DNA from: CAZIDL01 sp964537825
GTDB lineage: Bacteria > Bacteroidota > Bacteroidia > Flavobacteriales_D > CAYVSK01
Reading direction: 5' to 3'
DNA: 13,814 bases
NCBI GenBank assembly: GCA_964537825.1
Contig: CAZIDL010000063.1
Coordinates: 1 to 13,814, forward strand
The translations under genes and the position numbers were made by a program. Under the pieces are notes generated by a model. The model had not been told where the DNA came from and did no database searches. It worked only from the letters and a program-made list of their open reading frames with translations. Positions 7,229 to 13,630 of the stretch are shown piece by piece (position 1 is the first letter of the stretch; every line of letters starts with the position of its first letter).

Positions 7229-8167
7229 TTGCTATCGTTTATCCGTTACTTACTCCCTTTAAAGGACAGTACCGCTATCAAAGTGACGCTCATCTATTTG
7301 GTCTTCGGATGCCTTTGGATCCTCATCAGCGATAAAGTCCTTCATCTTACGGTCCAAAAAGAAGGTGTTCTCGAAGGGATCCAGACCTTCAAAGGGATCC
7401 TCTTCGTGCTCTTATCTGCCCTCTTGATCTTCGGGGTCTTGTATTTCGAGACCTCGAAAAGGCACAAGAAGGAGATCGAGCTAATAAAAGTGCAGGACGA
7501 GATCAAAGAACAAGTCGTAAAGGCAGGCGAAGAGGAAAGGAATCGCATTTCAGCAGAACTTCACGACGGGATCCAACAGGAATTGGCCGCCATTACAATG
7601 ATGATCGAACGGATGAAAGAGGGGCTAGAGGCAAAGGATATGGAAGAGGTAAGGGTAGCGGTCCAGAACTGCGTTCAGGAGATCCGCAGCATCTCGCACG
7701 ATCTCAGTTCCTTTCACGTAGAACAAAAAGGGTTGGAAGAGGCCCTTCATGGATTATCCGCGATCAACAAGAAGGGGGAACAGGTAGAACTCCATCTCAA
7801 CCTACCCGCTCTCAAAAAAAGAAGGCTCAGTTACTTCACATCGCTTAACCTTTACCGGATCAGCCAAGAGCTCCTCCTGAATTTATCCAAACATTCCACA
7901 GCCCAGCAGGTCGAACTGACCATCGAAGAGGAAGAGGATGGTCATCTCGTCTATCGCTTTAAGGAAGATACTCCCCGTTCGAGGGAAGAAAGTAATATCG
8001 GATTCGGGGAACATTCCCTCATGAAACGGATCGATTGCTTGGGAGGGGCCATTATCAGTCTCCCCGATCATCACGAGCGCTCCAGGGATCTCGCGTTCCG
8101 CTTTCAGGACACGGGATCATCAGAAGAGAACGGATCCCAACTGGCAGCAAAGAATACCATTGCGTGA
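7229..8167 (+). CDS. NarL/DegS-type membrane sensor histidine kinase, degenerate G1 box
   Basis: The 312-aa product looks like an inner-membrane sensor kinase of the HisKA_3 class. Two membrane segments lie at about 19-36 and 54-73 with a short loop between them, then a coiled region at 77-105. The dimerisation/phosphoacceptor motif ERNRISAELHDGIQQEL at 103-119 gives His112. The HATPase N box is recognisable in LYRISQELLLNLSKHS (208-223, Asn218). The following G1 box, normally DxGxG, reads EDTPRSREES with Asp247 but no glycines; NIGFGEHSLMKRI (256-268) is a G2-like element. ATP binding may therefore be weakened. The start is a TTG at 7229; no ATG is available in frame nearby, and a GTG at 7283 would cut into the first membrane segment. 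There is no separate sensor domain and no adjacent response regulator. It lies 28 bp before the lipoprotein gene. Confidence 0.82.
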   Translation: MLSFIRYLLPLKDSTAIKVTLIYLVFGCLWILISDKVLHLTVQKEGVLEGIQTFKGILFVLLSALLIFGVLYFETSKRHKKEIELIKVQDEIKEQVVKAGEEERNRISAELHDGIQQELAAITMMIERMKEGLEAKDMEEVRVAVQNCVQEIRSISHDLSSFHVEQKGLEEALHGLSAINKKGEQVELHLNLPALKKRRLSYFTSLNLYRISQELLLNLSKHSTAQQVELTIEEEEDGHLVYRFKEDTPRSREESNIGFGEHSLMKRIDCLGGAIISLPDHHERSRDLAFRFQDTGSSEENGSQLAAKNTIA

Positions 8168-8168
8168 T

Positions 8169-8176
8169 TAACTTCG
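8169..8176 (+). promoter_or_regulatory. Candidate -7 element (TAACTTCG) for lipoprotein gene
   Basis: TAACTTCG matches TAnnTTCG, starts just after the kinase stop codon and ends 19 nt before the lipoprotein ATG. No convincing -33 element is visible. The gene could also be read through from the kinase. Confidence 0.35.
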
Positions 8177-8195
8177 CGCTGGGAACTCCCTTCAT

Positions 8196-9125
8196 ATGAG
8201 AAGCTCGCTTTCATTCCTCCTGCTCCTGTCCGTTCTCTTAGCCCAATGCCAGCAAGCTGACAAAGGAAGCTCCAAAAGTTATCCTTCCCCGGATAAGGAG
8301 CGCGCTTTCAAAGACTACTGGTATTCCGGAAAAGCGGAATTGTCCCGATTCGAACTCCATCAACGGCGTTACGGGGAAATGCGTAAAGGGAATGCGCTCA
8401 TGGTCTTCGTGACCGAACCATTTCTCGTAAAAAGCCAGGTCAAAAAGGACAAGGAGAGCGATGAACCCTCGACCAAAGTCCTTAAGCTCAATTATACCAA
8501 GGACTTCGTTACCGGCATCTACGATTACCACCTGATGACGAGCGTCTTCGATCCGATCGTGGAGAGGCCCTTCGACCATGCCCTCAAAATCACCTTAAGC
8601 GCTCAGGATTGGTGCGGTCAAAGCTTCATGCAGCTCAATAACCGCGAAAAAGGGTTCGCGATCGAAAGCCGCTCCTATTTTCAATCCGAAGGGGACCTCG
8701 ATACGATGCTCCAAAAGGTTCTGTTGGAAGATGAGCTATGGACGCGTATCCGCATGAACCCTGATAAGCTACCCGAAGGCCAAAAGGAGCTCCTCCCGAG
8801 CAGCATGTCCATTCGGCTCCTTCACCTGGGGGTCAAACCCCGAAAAGCCGAACTGAGCGATTTCGATCCCTCGAAGAAGGACAGCATCTATCCGGGGGAT
8901 CAGCTGAAGGGTTATAAGATCCACTACCAGGATCCTGAGCGGGTCGTACGCATCTTTTACGAGGAAGCCTTTCCTCATCGGATCGCTGGGTGGGAAGAAC
9001 ATATGTTGAGCGGTAACAAAGAACTTCGGGTCCGGGCGATCCGCACCCATCAGATCCGCTCACCCTACTGGAAGAAGAACGCCAAAAAGTTCAGGGGGAT
9101 GCGGGAAGAGCTTGGGCTGGAATGA
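8196..9125 (+). CDS. Predicted lipoprotein, Flavobacteriia WCG-motif family of unknown function
   Basis: The 309-aa product has a short hydrophobic signal (residues 5-16) followed by LLAQC with Cys18. The -1 Gln is unusual for a lipobox, so lipidation is likely but not certain. The mature part has DYWYSGKAELSRFEL near 40-54, a MVFVTEPF strand, LKLNYTKDFVTGIYDYHLMTSVF in the middle and DWCGQSFMQLNN around 158-169. I recall proteins with this layout from Flavobacteriia, often carrying the label 'septum formation inhibitor Maf', but nothing here resembles the Maf nucleotide pyrophosphatase, so that name should not be trusted. It probably sits in the periplasm or at a membrane. Its TGA overlaps an ATG of the next gene (ATGA), suggesting translational coupling to the DinB-like protein. 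Confidence 0.75.
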   Translation: MRSSLSFLLLLSVLLAQCQQADKGSSKSYPSPDKERAFKDYWYSGKAELSRFELHQRRYGEMRKGNALMVFVTEPFLVKSQVKKDKESDEPSTKVLKLNYTKDFVTGIYDYHLMTSVFDPIVERPFDHALKITLSAQDWCGQSFMQLNNREKGFAIESRSYFQSEGDLDTMLQKVLLEDELWTRIRMNPDKLPEGQKELLPSSMSIRLLHLGVKPRKAELSDFDPSKKDSIYPGDQLKGYKIHYQDPERVVRIFYEEAFPHRIAGWEEHMLSGNKELRVRAIRTHQIRSPYWKKNAKKFRGMREELGLE

Positions 9126-9766
9126 GAAGGAAAGAGCCAGCAAGAAGGATCCGACGGACCGAAGGGGGCCACATGGACCAAGACCCTACCTCTTTCCCAT
9201 ACGGATCGATCGTGCTCCGGGCTCTTCCACTCTTCTTCGGAGCTATCTCCCTTCTCGGGTGCCAAGCTCCTCAAGGACCAAAGGATCGAGAAAAAAAGAG
9301 CGGATCATCATCCTTCAAAAAGGAATTCAGCGCGATCTGGGAGAATGCGACCGCTTACACCTTGGAGGTCCTCGATTCCATGCCAGGGGATAAGTTGGGC
9401 ATAAGGCCTGCTGACAGCTCGATGAGCTTCCGGGATCAAGTCCTCCACATCGAGAGCAACATCCATCACCTCACCGATCGTTTCATCCTCGGTAAGGACA
9501 GCAGTTCCCATCGTGAACACGACAAGCGGGCCAGCAAAAGCGAATTGAAGGACCGCCTTCAAAGAGCCTTTCAAAAAGTCGAAAGCACCCTTGCTGAACA
9601 TTCCCGGAAGGCGTTAAGGGACAGCACCGAGCTCTTCAGCCGTATGAAAGTTCCTAAAACCCGCGTCTTCCTTCTAATGCGGGATCATATGACCCATCAC
9701 CGGGCTCAGATGATCATCGCGCTCCGGGAAGCCGGGAAAGCCCCTCCCGATTACCGGGGTTGGTGA
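9122..9766 (+). CDS. DinB-fold protein with apparent lipoprotein signal
   Basis: The C-terminal part is a DinB/YfiT-like four-helix bundle, a fold used by metal-dependent thiol transferases and hydrolases. In the 214-aa version, FRDQVLHIESNIHHL (103-117) supplies His109 and RDHMTHHRAQMIIALREAGKAPPDYRGW (187-214) supplies the His189-xxx-His193 pair of the usual three-His metal site and the typical family ending. Before it sits VLRALPLFFGAISLLGC (31-47), a good lipoprotein signal with Cys47. The start is not resolved. The ATG at 9122 overlaps the previous stop as ATGA but gives a very Arg-rich leader. The ATG at 9173 follows a G-run and leaves 29 residues before the Cys. A GTG at 9212 would give a classic 16-residue signal. 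Whichever is used, the DinB domain is probably outside the cytoplasm. The gene converges on the thiolase 12 bp away. Confidence 0.8.
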   Translation: MRRKEPARRIRRTEGGHMDQDPTSFPYGSIVLRALPLFFGAISLLGCQAPQGPKDREKKSGSSSFKKEFSAIWENATAYTLEVLDSMPGDKLGIRPADSSMSFRDQVLHIESNIHHLTDRFILGKDSSSHREHDKRASKSELKDRLQRAFQKVESTLAEHSRKALRDSTELFSRMKVPKTRVFLLMRDHMTHHRAQMIIALREAGKAPPDYRGW

Positions 9767-9778
9767 TAGAGCAGTAGC

Positions 9779-10960
9779 TCATTCCATGCGCTCGAGGACC
9801 ATGGCAGAAGCACCACCTCCCCCGTTGCAGATACCAGCGGCACCGAGCTTCGCTCCGTTCTGTTCGAGCACGTTGAGCAAGGTGACCAGTATGCGGGACC
9901 CGGAATTTCCGATCGGATGACCGAGGGATACGGCACCCCCATTGACGTTCACCTTAGCCGGGTCGAGTTGCATTTCCTGGTTGTTGGCAAGAGCGACGAC
10001 CGAAAAGGCCTCGTTGATCTCGAAGTACTCGACATCGTCCATCTTAAGATCGGCCTTTTCGACCGCTTTGGGGAGAGCTTTAGCCGGTGTAGTGGTGAAC
10101 CACTCCGGGGCCTGTGCAGCGTCCGCATAAGAGCGAATGCGTGCGATGGGCTTGCAGCCCAGGGACTCGGCCTTTTCCTTGCTCATCAGGACGAGGGCTG
10201 AAGCGCCGTCATTGATGGTGGAAGCATTTGCAGCAGTGACCGTTCCGTCCTTTTGAAAGGCTCCTTTCAGCTTTTCCACCTTATCCATCTTGATGTTCTT
10301 GTACTCCTCGTCCTCATCGATGGCGACAGGGTCACCTTTCCGCTGCGGTACATCCACTGGTACCACTTCGTTCTGGAAACGCCCTTCTTCCCAGGCAGCA
10401 GCAGAACGCTTGTAGGACTGAACGGCATATTCATCCTGTTGCTCCCGACTGAAACCGCATTCCGAAGCACAAAGCTCCGCAGCGTTCCCCATGTGATAAT
10501 CGTTGTAAACGTCGTGAAGCCCATCCTTGATCATGCCGTCAACGATCTTACCATCGCCCAGTTTATAGCCGAATCGGGCCTTCTGGAGGTAGTAAGGGGT
10601 CTGGGACATGGATTCCATACCACCACATACGACGAGTTCGTTATCGCCGGTAAGGATACTCTGAGCTCCGAAGCTCACGGACTTCATACCCGAAGAGCAG
10701 ACCTTGTTCACCGTAGTGGAGGGCACTTTATCCCCGATGCCGCTATAGATGGCAGCTTGGCGGGCCGGAGCTTGCCCAAGACCCGCCTGGAGCACATTGC
10801 CCATGAACACCTCTTCGACTTCTGCGGGATCCACCGAGCCCCGTTCCAAAGCTCCTTCGATAGCCTTCGCACCAAGCCGGGGGGCAGGTATACTGGAAAG
10901 ACCACCTCCGAAACTTCCGATGGGCGTACGCACAGCTGATACGATATAGACTTCGCGCAT
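9779..10960 (-). CDS. Acetyl-CoA acetyltransferase (thiolase)
   Basis: The 393-aa product matches the full length of biosynthetic/degradative thiolases that interconvert two acetyl-CoA and acetoacetyl-CoA. The nucleophile is Cys88 in NKVCSSGMKS, GGAVSLGHPIGNSGSR gives His348, and CNGGGGASA near the C terminus gives Cys378, the complete catalytic set at the expected spacing. GGMESMSQTPYYL (113-125) and NEAFSVVAL (about 318-326) are further family landmarks. The cytoplasmic enzyme acts in fatty-acid or ketone-body metabolism; the direction cannot be judged because no beta-oxidation or PHB genes are adjacent. It appears monocistronic with its own promoter (10988-11018) and an A-rich leader (AACAAAAAAA) before the ATG, typical of Bacteroidota genes without a Shine-Dalgarno sequence. 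Confidence 0.96.
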   Translation of the reverse strand: MREVYIVSAVRTPIGSFGGGLSSIPAPRLGAKAIEGALERGSVDPAEVEEVFMGNVLQAGLGQAPARQAAIYSGIGDKVPSTTVNKVCSSGMKSVSFGAQSILTGDNELVVCGGMESMSQTPYYLQKARFGYKLGDGKIVDGMIKDGLHDVYNDYHMGNAAELCASECGFSREQQDEYAVQSYKRSAAAWEEGRFQNEVVPVDVPQRKGDPVAIDEDEEYKNIKMDKVEKLKGAFQKDGTVTAANASTINDGASALVLMSKEKAESLGCKPIARIRSYADAAQAPEWFTTTPAKALPKAVEKADLKMDDVEYFEINEAFSVVALANNQEMQLDPAKVNVNGGAVSLGHPIGNSGSRILVTLLNVLEQNGAKLGAAGICNGGGGASAMVLERME

Positions 10961-10987
10961 GATCGCGGCTTTTTTTGTTAGGACCGG

Positions 10988-11018
10988 CGAAATTAAGGAA
11001 AAAGCGGGATCCCCGAAA
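10988..11018 (-). promoter_or_regulatory. Candidate promoter of thiolase gene
   Basis: On the minus strand, TTTC (11018-11015) is followed after exactly 19 nt by TAATTTCG (10995-10988). This is one base from TTTG and one from TAnnTTTG, at the spacing known for the Bacteroidota primary sigma factor. The octamer ends 27 nt before the thiolase ATG. It is the best two-part promoter match in the window. Confidence 0.55.
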
Positions 11019-11024
11019 TTGTCC

Positions 11025-11032
11025 TAAATTCG
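11025..11032 (+). promoter_or_regulatory. Candidate -7 element (TAAATTCG) for 7TM-HD gene
   Basis: TAAATTCG is identical to the octamers before carB and tRNA-Ser. It lies 40 nt before the ATG at 11073 and 8 nt before a perfect hairpin. No TTTG is seen at the -33 position. The 97-bp divergent region thus holds one candidate promoter for each direction. Confidence 0.45.
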
Positions 11033-11040
11033 TCCATCTC

Positions 11041-11055
11041 CGGTCCTGAGGACCG
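11041..11055 (+). promoter_or_regulatory. Perfect 6-bp hairpin at predicted mRNA 5' end of 7TM-HD gene
   Basis: CGGTCC-TGA-GGACCG is a GC-rich perfect inverted repeat. With a start site about 6-8 nt after the -7 element it would form the first nucleotides of the transcript. It ends 2 nt before a GTG codon (11058), which argues for the ATG at 11073 as the true start. Confidence 0.45.
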
Positions 11056-11072
11056 TAGTGAGCATTCCTCGA

Positions 11073-13253
11073 ATGGCGCACAGCGATCCTTCATCCACTA
11101 ACAGCGCACGACCTTCTGGAAAAAGGCCTGGACTTTTCGAACGGATCCGGGAGCTACACGACCACATCTACAAAGCTTTCCTTTTTCTGGTGGCGATCGC
11201 TGCGATCGTCTACATGTATCCGAAAAAAGCGGAATTTGAGTTCGATTTTGAAAAAGGGAAACCCTGGACCCACGAAGACCTGATCGCTCCCTTCGACTTT
11301 TCCATTAAGAAGAGCTCAGAAGCCATCGAAAAAGAGCGGGAACGTATTCGGGAATCCGTCCTACCCTTTTACGTCCATGATCTTTCCGTGGCTCCTCAAC
11401 AGAAGGAACGCCTCTCCGAACTCGTCCGGGAGGAATGGTCCAAATGCCGTTTCAGTAGGGATACCGCTGCATTTACATTGAAAGAATTCCTCGGGAAAGA
11501 TCCCAAAAAGCAGGACAGTCTAGCCCGAGCCCGACACATCCGGATCGGAAAAAAGCTCCTCGACACTGTCTTCAAACGAGGTGTGGCCAAAATTTTGGAG
11601 CAACACAAACCTTCCTCTGACGAACCCTTTCGCATCAATTATGTAAAGGGGAACCTCGTGGAGCAGACGCTTGCCGATAGCTTGTTCAATTTCCGAAGAG
11701 CTTCTCGTTTTGTTGAAAGATCCCTGAAAAAGTATCAGGACATCGACGATGATTTCCTTCAGGATCGGATCGACCGCGTCCTGAAATACAATGTACACCA
11801 CGATCCGAAAAAGACGAAGCGAGCCATCGAGGACCGCCTCGACAAGATATCCCTAAGCCGAGGAAAGGTCGAGAAGGATGTCCTGATCATCTCGAAAGGG
11901 GATATCGTGGACCAGGAAAAGTACCGCAAGCTACGCTCTCTTAAAAAGGCCTATGAAGAGCAGGTGGGAGGCAATAAGGACTATTGGACCATCTTCATGG
12001 GACAGTCCATCCTGATCGGCCTTTGCATGCTCGCCCTTCTCTTATTTCTTTCTCTTTTCAGGCGGGATGTCCTTCAAAAGAACGCCAAGGTGGCCTTCTT
12101 GCTCCTCCTCATGGTACTGATGACCCTGGCCACGAAGGTCGTCGTAGAGAATGAGATCCTGAACCCCCTTCTGGTTCCGGTATGTATCCTTCCCATCATC
12201 ATAAGGGCCTTTTACGATATCCGTTCAGCGCTTTACATCCATTTCATTACGGTGCTGATCATCAGCTTTTTGGTGCCGAACCAATACGAATTCGCTTTTC
12301 TCCAGATCATGGCAGGCTTCGTCGTCATCTTCAGCATCGTGAACATGCGCAAGCGGGCCCAATTCTTCAATTCGGCGGGCGTGGTCTTCATCGCTTATTC
12401 AGTGGCCTATTTCGGGCTTGCCACGATGCGGCATGGTTCGATCCATGAACTGAACGAAGTATCGTTCGCCTGGCTCGGAGGAAGTGCCATGCTAACGCTC
12501 TTCGCTTACCCCCTCATCTATTTCTTCGAAAAGCTGTTCGGTTTCTTGTCCGAGATATCCCTGATGGAGCTATCCGACACCAACAGTCCACTCCTCCGGG
12601 ACCTGGCCACTAATGCCCCAGGCACATTCCAGCATTCGCTCCAGGTGGCTGACCTCTGTGAAGAGGTGGTCCGGGAGATCGGAGGGGATGCCCTCCTCGT
12701 CAGGGCCGGAGCTCTTTATCACGATATCGGAAAGATGGATGAACCGATGTACTTCATCGAGAACCAGACCCCCGGTACCGATCCCCACAAGGATCTGGAC
12801 CCAGAGGAGAGTGCAAAGGTCATCATCGGCCATGTGACAGGAGGTATCGCTAAAGCCAAACACCACAGGCTTCCTGACACCCTGATCGATTTTATCCGAA
12901 CCCATCATGGGACCACGCGCGTGCAGGTGTTCTTTCGCAATTATCTGAAAAGCTTCGACCTGGAAGAAAGTGAAGTGGATGATGGACCGTTCCGTTATCC
13001 CGGCCCATTGCCATACTCAAAGGAAACGGCCGTTCTTATGCTCGCGGATTCTGTGGAGGCCAGTTCCAAGAGCATGAAGAACTACGATGCGGACGCGATC
13101 GACAACTTGGTGGAACGGATCATCGATGCGCGCCTTCAGGAGGACCAATTGATCAACGCTCCGATCACTCTTCGTGATATTACGCGGATCAAGAAGATCC
13201 TGAAGCGGAAGTTGATGAACATTTATCACGTACGGATCGAATATCCTCAGTAA
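11073..13253 (+). CDS. 7TM-HD cyclic-di-AMP phosphodiesterase (PgpH/YqfF type)
   Basis: The 726-aa inner-membrane protein has the PgpH architecture. After a short cytoplasmic tail, one membrane segment (about 33-49) leads to a long extracytoplasmic region (50-305, 7TMR-HDED-like). Seven membrane segments follow, at about 312-329, 340-358, 366-381, 386-401, 407-425, 433-452 and 465-488. The C-terminal HD domain starts with APGTFQHSL (His521) and has YHDIGK (His550, Asp551), His587, THHGTT (His611, His612) and MLADSVEAS (Asp659), the ligand set of the HDIG metal centre. The family hydrolyses cyclic di-AMP to pApA. Activity here is inferred from intact residues. In-frame GTG at 11058 would add five residues; I prefer the ATG because a hairpin abuts the GTG. 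It stands alone and is followed by tRNA-Ser 69 bp later. Confidence 0.93.
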   Translation: MAHSDPSSTNSARPSGKRPGLFERIRELHDHIYKAFLFLVAIAAIVYMYPKKAEFEFDFEKGKPWTHEDLIAPFDFSIKKSSEAIEKERERIRESVLPFYVHDLSVAPQQKERLSELVREEWSKCRFSRDTAAFTLKEFLGKDPKKQDSLARARHIRIGKKLLDTVFKRGVAKILEQHKPSSDEPFRINYVKGNLVEQTLADSLFNFRRASRFVERSLKKYQDIDDDFLQDRIDRVLKYNVHHDPKKTKRAIEDRLDKISLSRGKVEKDVLIISKGDIVDQEKYRKLRSLKKAYEEQVGGNKDYWTIFMGQSILIGLCMLALLLFLSLFRRDVLQKNAKVAFLLLLMVLMTLATKVVVENEILNPLLVPVCILPIIIRAFYDIRSALYIHFITVLIISFLVPNQYEFAFLQIMAGFVVIFSIVNMRKRAQFFNSAGVVFIAYSVAYFGLATMRHGSIHELNEVSFAWLGGSAMLTLFAYPLIYFFEKLFGFLSEISLMELSDTNSPLLRDLATNAPGTFQHSLQVADLCEEVVREIGGDALLVRAGALYHDIGKMDEPMYFIENQTPGTDPHKDLDPEESAKVIIGHVTGGIAKAKHHRLPDTLIDFIRTHHGTTRVQVFFRNYLKSFDLEESEVDDGPFRYPGPLPYSKETAVLMLADSVEASSKSMKNYDADAIDNLVERIIDARLQEDQLINAPITLRDITRIKKILKRKLMNIYHVRIEYPQ

Positions 13254-13287
13254 TGAAGGGGGGGTTGCGAGTGAAACTGCGAAGCCT

Positions 13288-13295
13288 TAAATTCG
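13288..13295 (+). promoter_or_regulatory. Candidate promoter -7 element (TAAATTCG) for tRNA-Ser
   Basis: TAAATTCG sits 27 nt before the mature tRNA. A TTG at 13265-13267 lies 20 nt upstream of it, consistent with the Bacteroidota TTG-N19/20-TAnnTTTG layout. The promoter begins 11 bp after the 7TM-HD stop codon, indicating separate transcription of the tRNA. Confidence 0.5.
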
Positions 13296-13297
13296 AA

Positions 13298-13315
13298 GCG
13301 GCTTCCGAAAGCCGC
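13298..13315 (+). promoter_or_regulatory. Hairpin in tRNA-Ser leader
   Basis: GCGGCTT-CCGA-AAGCCGC is a perfect 7-bp stem with a 4-nt loop, starting 2 nt after the TAAATTCG octamer and ending 7 nt before the tRNA. It could be the 5' leader hairpin of the tRNA precursor. It could instead terminate 7TM-HD transcription, although no T-tract follows. Confidence 0.45.
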
Positions 13316-13322
13316 ATTCTCA

Positions 13323-13415
13323 GGAGAGATGGGTGAGTGGCCGAAACCACCAGTTTGCTAAACTGGCGTTCCGATATATTCGGAACCGCGGGTTCGAATC
13401 CCGCTCTCTCCGCCA
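13323..13415 (+). tRNA. tRNA-Ser (anticodon GCT)
   Basis: All arms fold. The acceptor pairs GGAGAGA (13323-13329) with TCTCTCC (13405-13411), with discriminator G and an encoded CCA (13413-13415). The anticodon stem pairs CCAGT with ACTGG around loop TTGCTAA, giving anticodon GCT at 13357-13359, which reads AGC and AGU. A long variable arm with stem GTTCCGA/TCGGAAC marks a class II tRNA, as expected for serine. The T arm is GCGGG-TTCGAAT-CCCGC. Confidence 0.98.
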
Positions 13416-13425
13416 CCAAAAGAAG

Positions 13426-13449
13426 CCCCGCCGAAGGCGGGGTTTTTTT
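13426..13449 (+). terminator. Rho-independent terminator after tRNA-Ser
   Basis: CCCCGCC-GAA-GGCGGGG forms a 7-bp all-GC stem with a 3-nt loop, followed directly by seven T residues (13443-13449). It begins 10 nt after the CCA end of the tRNA. Confidence 0.93.
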
Positions 13450-13460
13450 ATTAGGAGCTC

Positions 13461-13576
13461 CGACCGAAAGCGAAGCTTTCAGGGAGGAGCGAGTACATAA
13501 AAAAACAAGGACGAGCGGAGCGAGTCCGGCTTCTTTTGGTGAAGCCTCACCCATTCGGGCATCACGCAAGTAATCC
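13461..13576. repeat. 116-bp structured direct repeat, unit 1 (complete)
   Basis: The unit begins CGACCGAAAG and recurs exactly 116 bp later. It contains several stem-loops. GAAAGC-GAA-GCTTTC spans 13466-13480. An imperfect GGAC...GTCC stem spans 13511-13527 and, on the minus strand, is followed by TTGTTTTTTT. GGCTTC-TTTTGGT-GAAGCC spans 13528-13546 and is mutually exclusive with GGTGA-AGCC-TCACC (13538-13551). GCTCC just outside the unit (13457-13461) can pair with GGAGC (13486-13490) around the first hairpin. No credible coding sequence crosses it. Confidence 0.9.
13511..13527 (-). terminator. Terminator-like hairpin on minus strand within repeat unit
   Basis: Read on the minus strand, the stem GGAC...GTCC (with two internal mismatches) is followed by TTGTTTTTTT (13510 down to 13501 and just before). 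The combination looks like a rho-independent terminator for transcripts arriving from the right. The second unit carries the same T-tract, but its hairpin falls into the assembly gap. The stem is imperfect, so strength is uncertain. Confidence 0.4.
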
Positions 13577-13630
13577 CGACCGAAAGCGAAGCTTTCAGGG
13601 AGGAGCGAGTACATAAAAAAACAAGGACGA
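13577..13630. repeat. 116-bp direct repeat, unit 2, interrupted by gap
   Basis: The first 54 bp are identical to positions 13461-13514 of unit 1, up to and including the minus-strand T-tract and the first bases of the GGAC stem. The sequence then runs into the N-gap, so this is the point where the assembly lost its path. Confidence 0.9.

Noticed and set aside
9767..9780. Terminator between the DinB-like gene and the thiolase (GAGC-AGTA-GCTC)
   Set aside because: Only a 4-bp stem and no T-tract.
10253..10939. 228-codon plus-strand frame opposite the thiolase
   Set aside because: The minus-strand thiolase is unambiguous with all catalytic residues; this frame is its shadow.
13323..13576. Integrative-element attachment site at tRNA-Ser
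   Set aside because: No direct copy of the tRNA 3' end and no integrase in the window; the 14-nt trailer match is inverted, which does not fit att sites.
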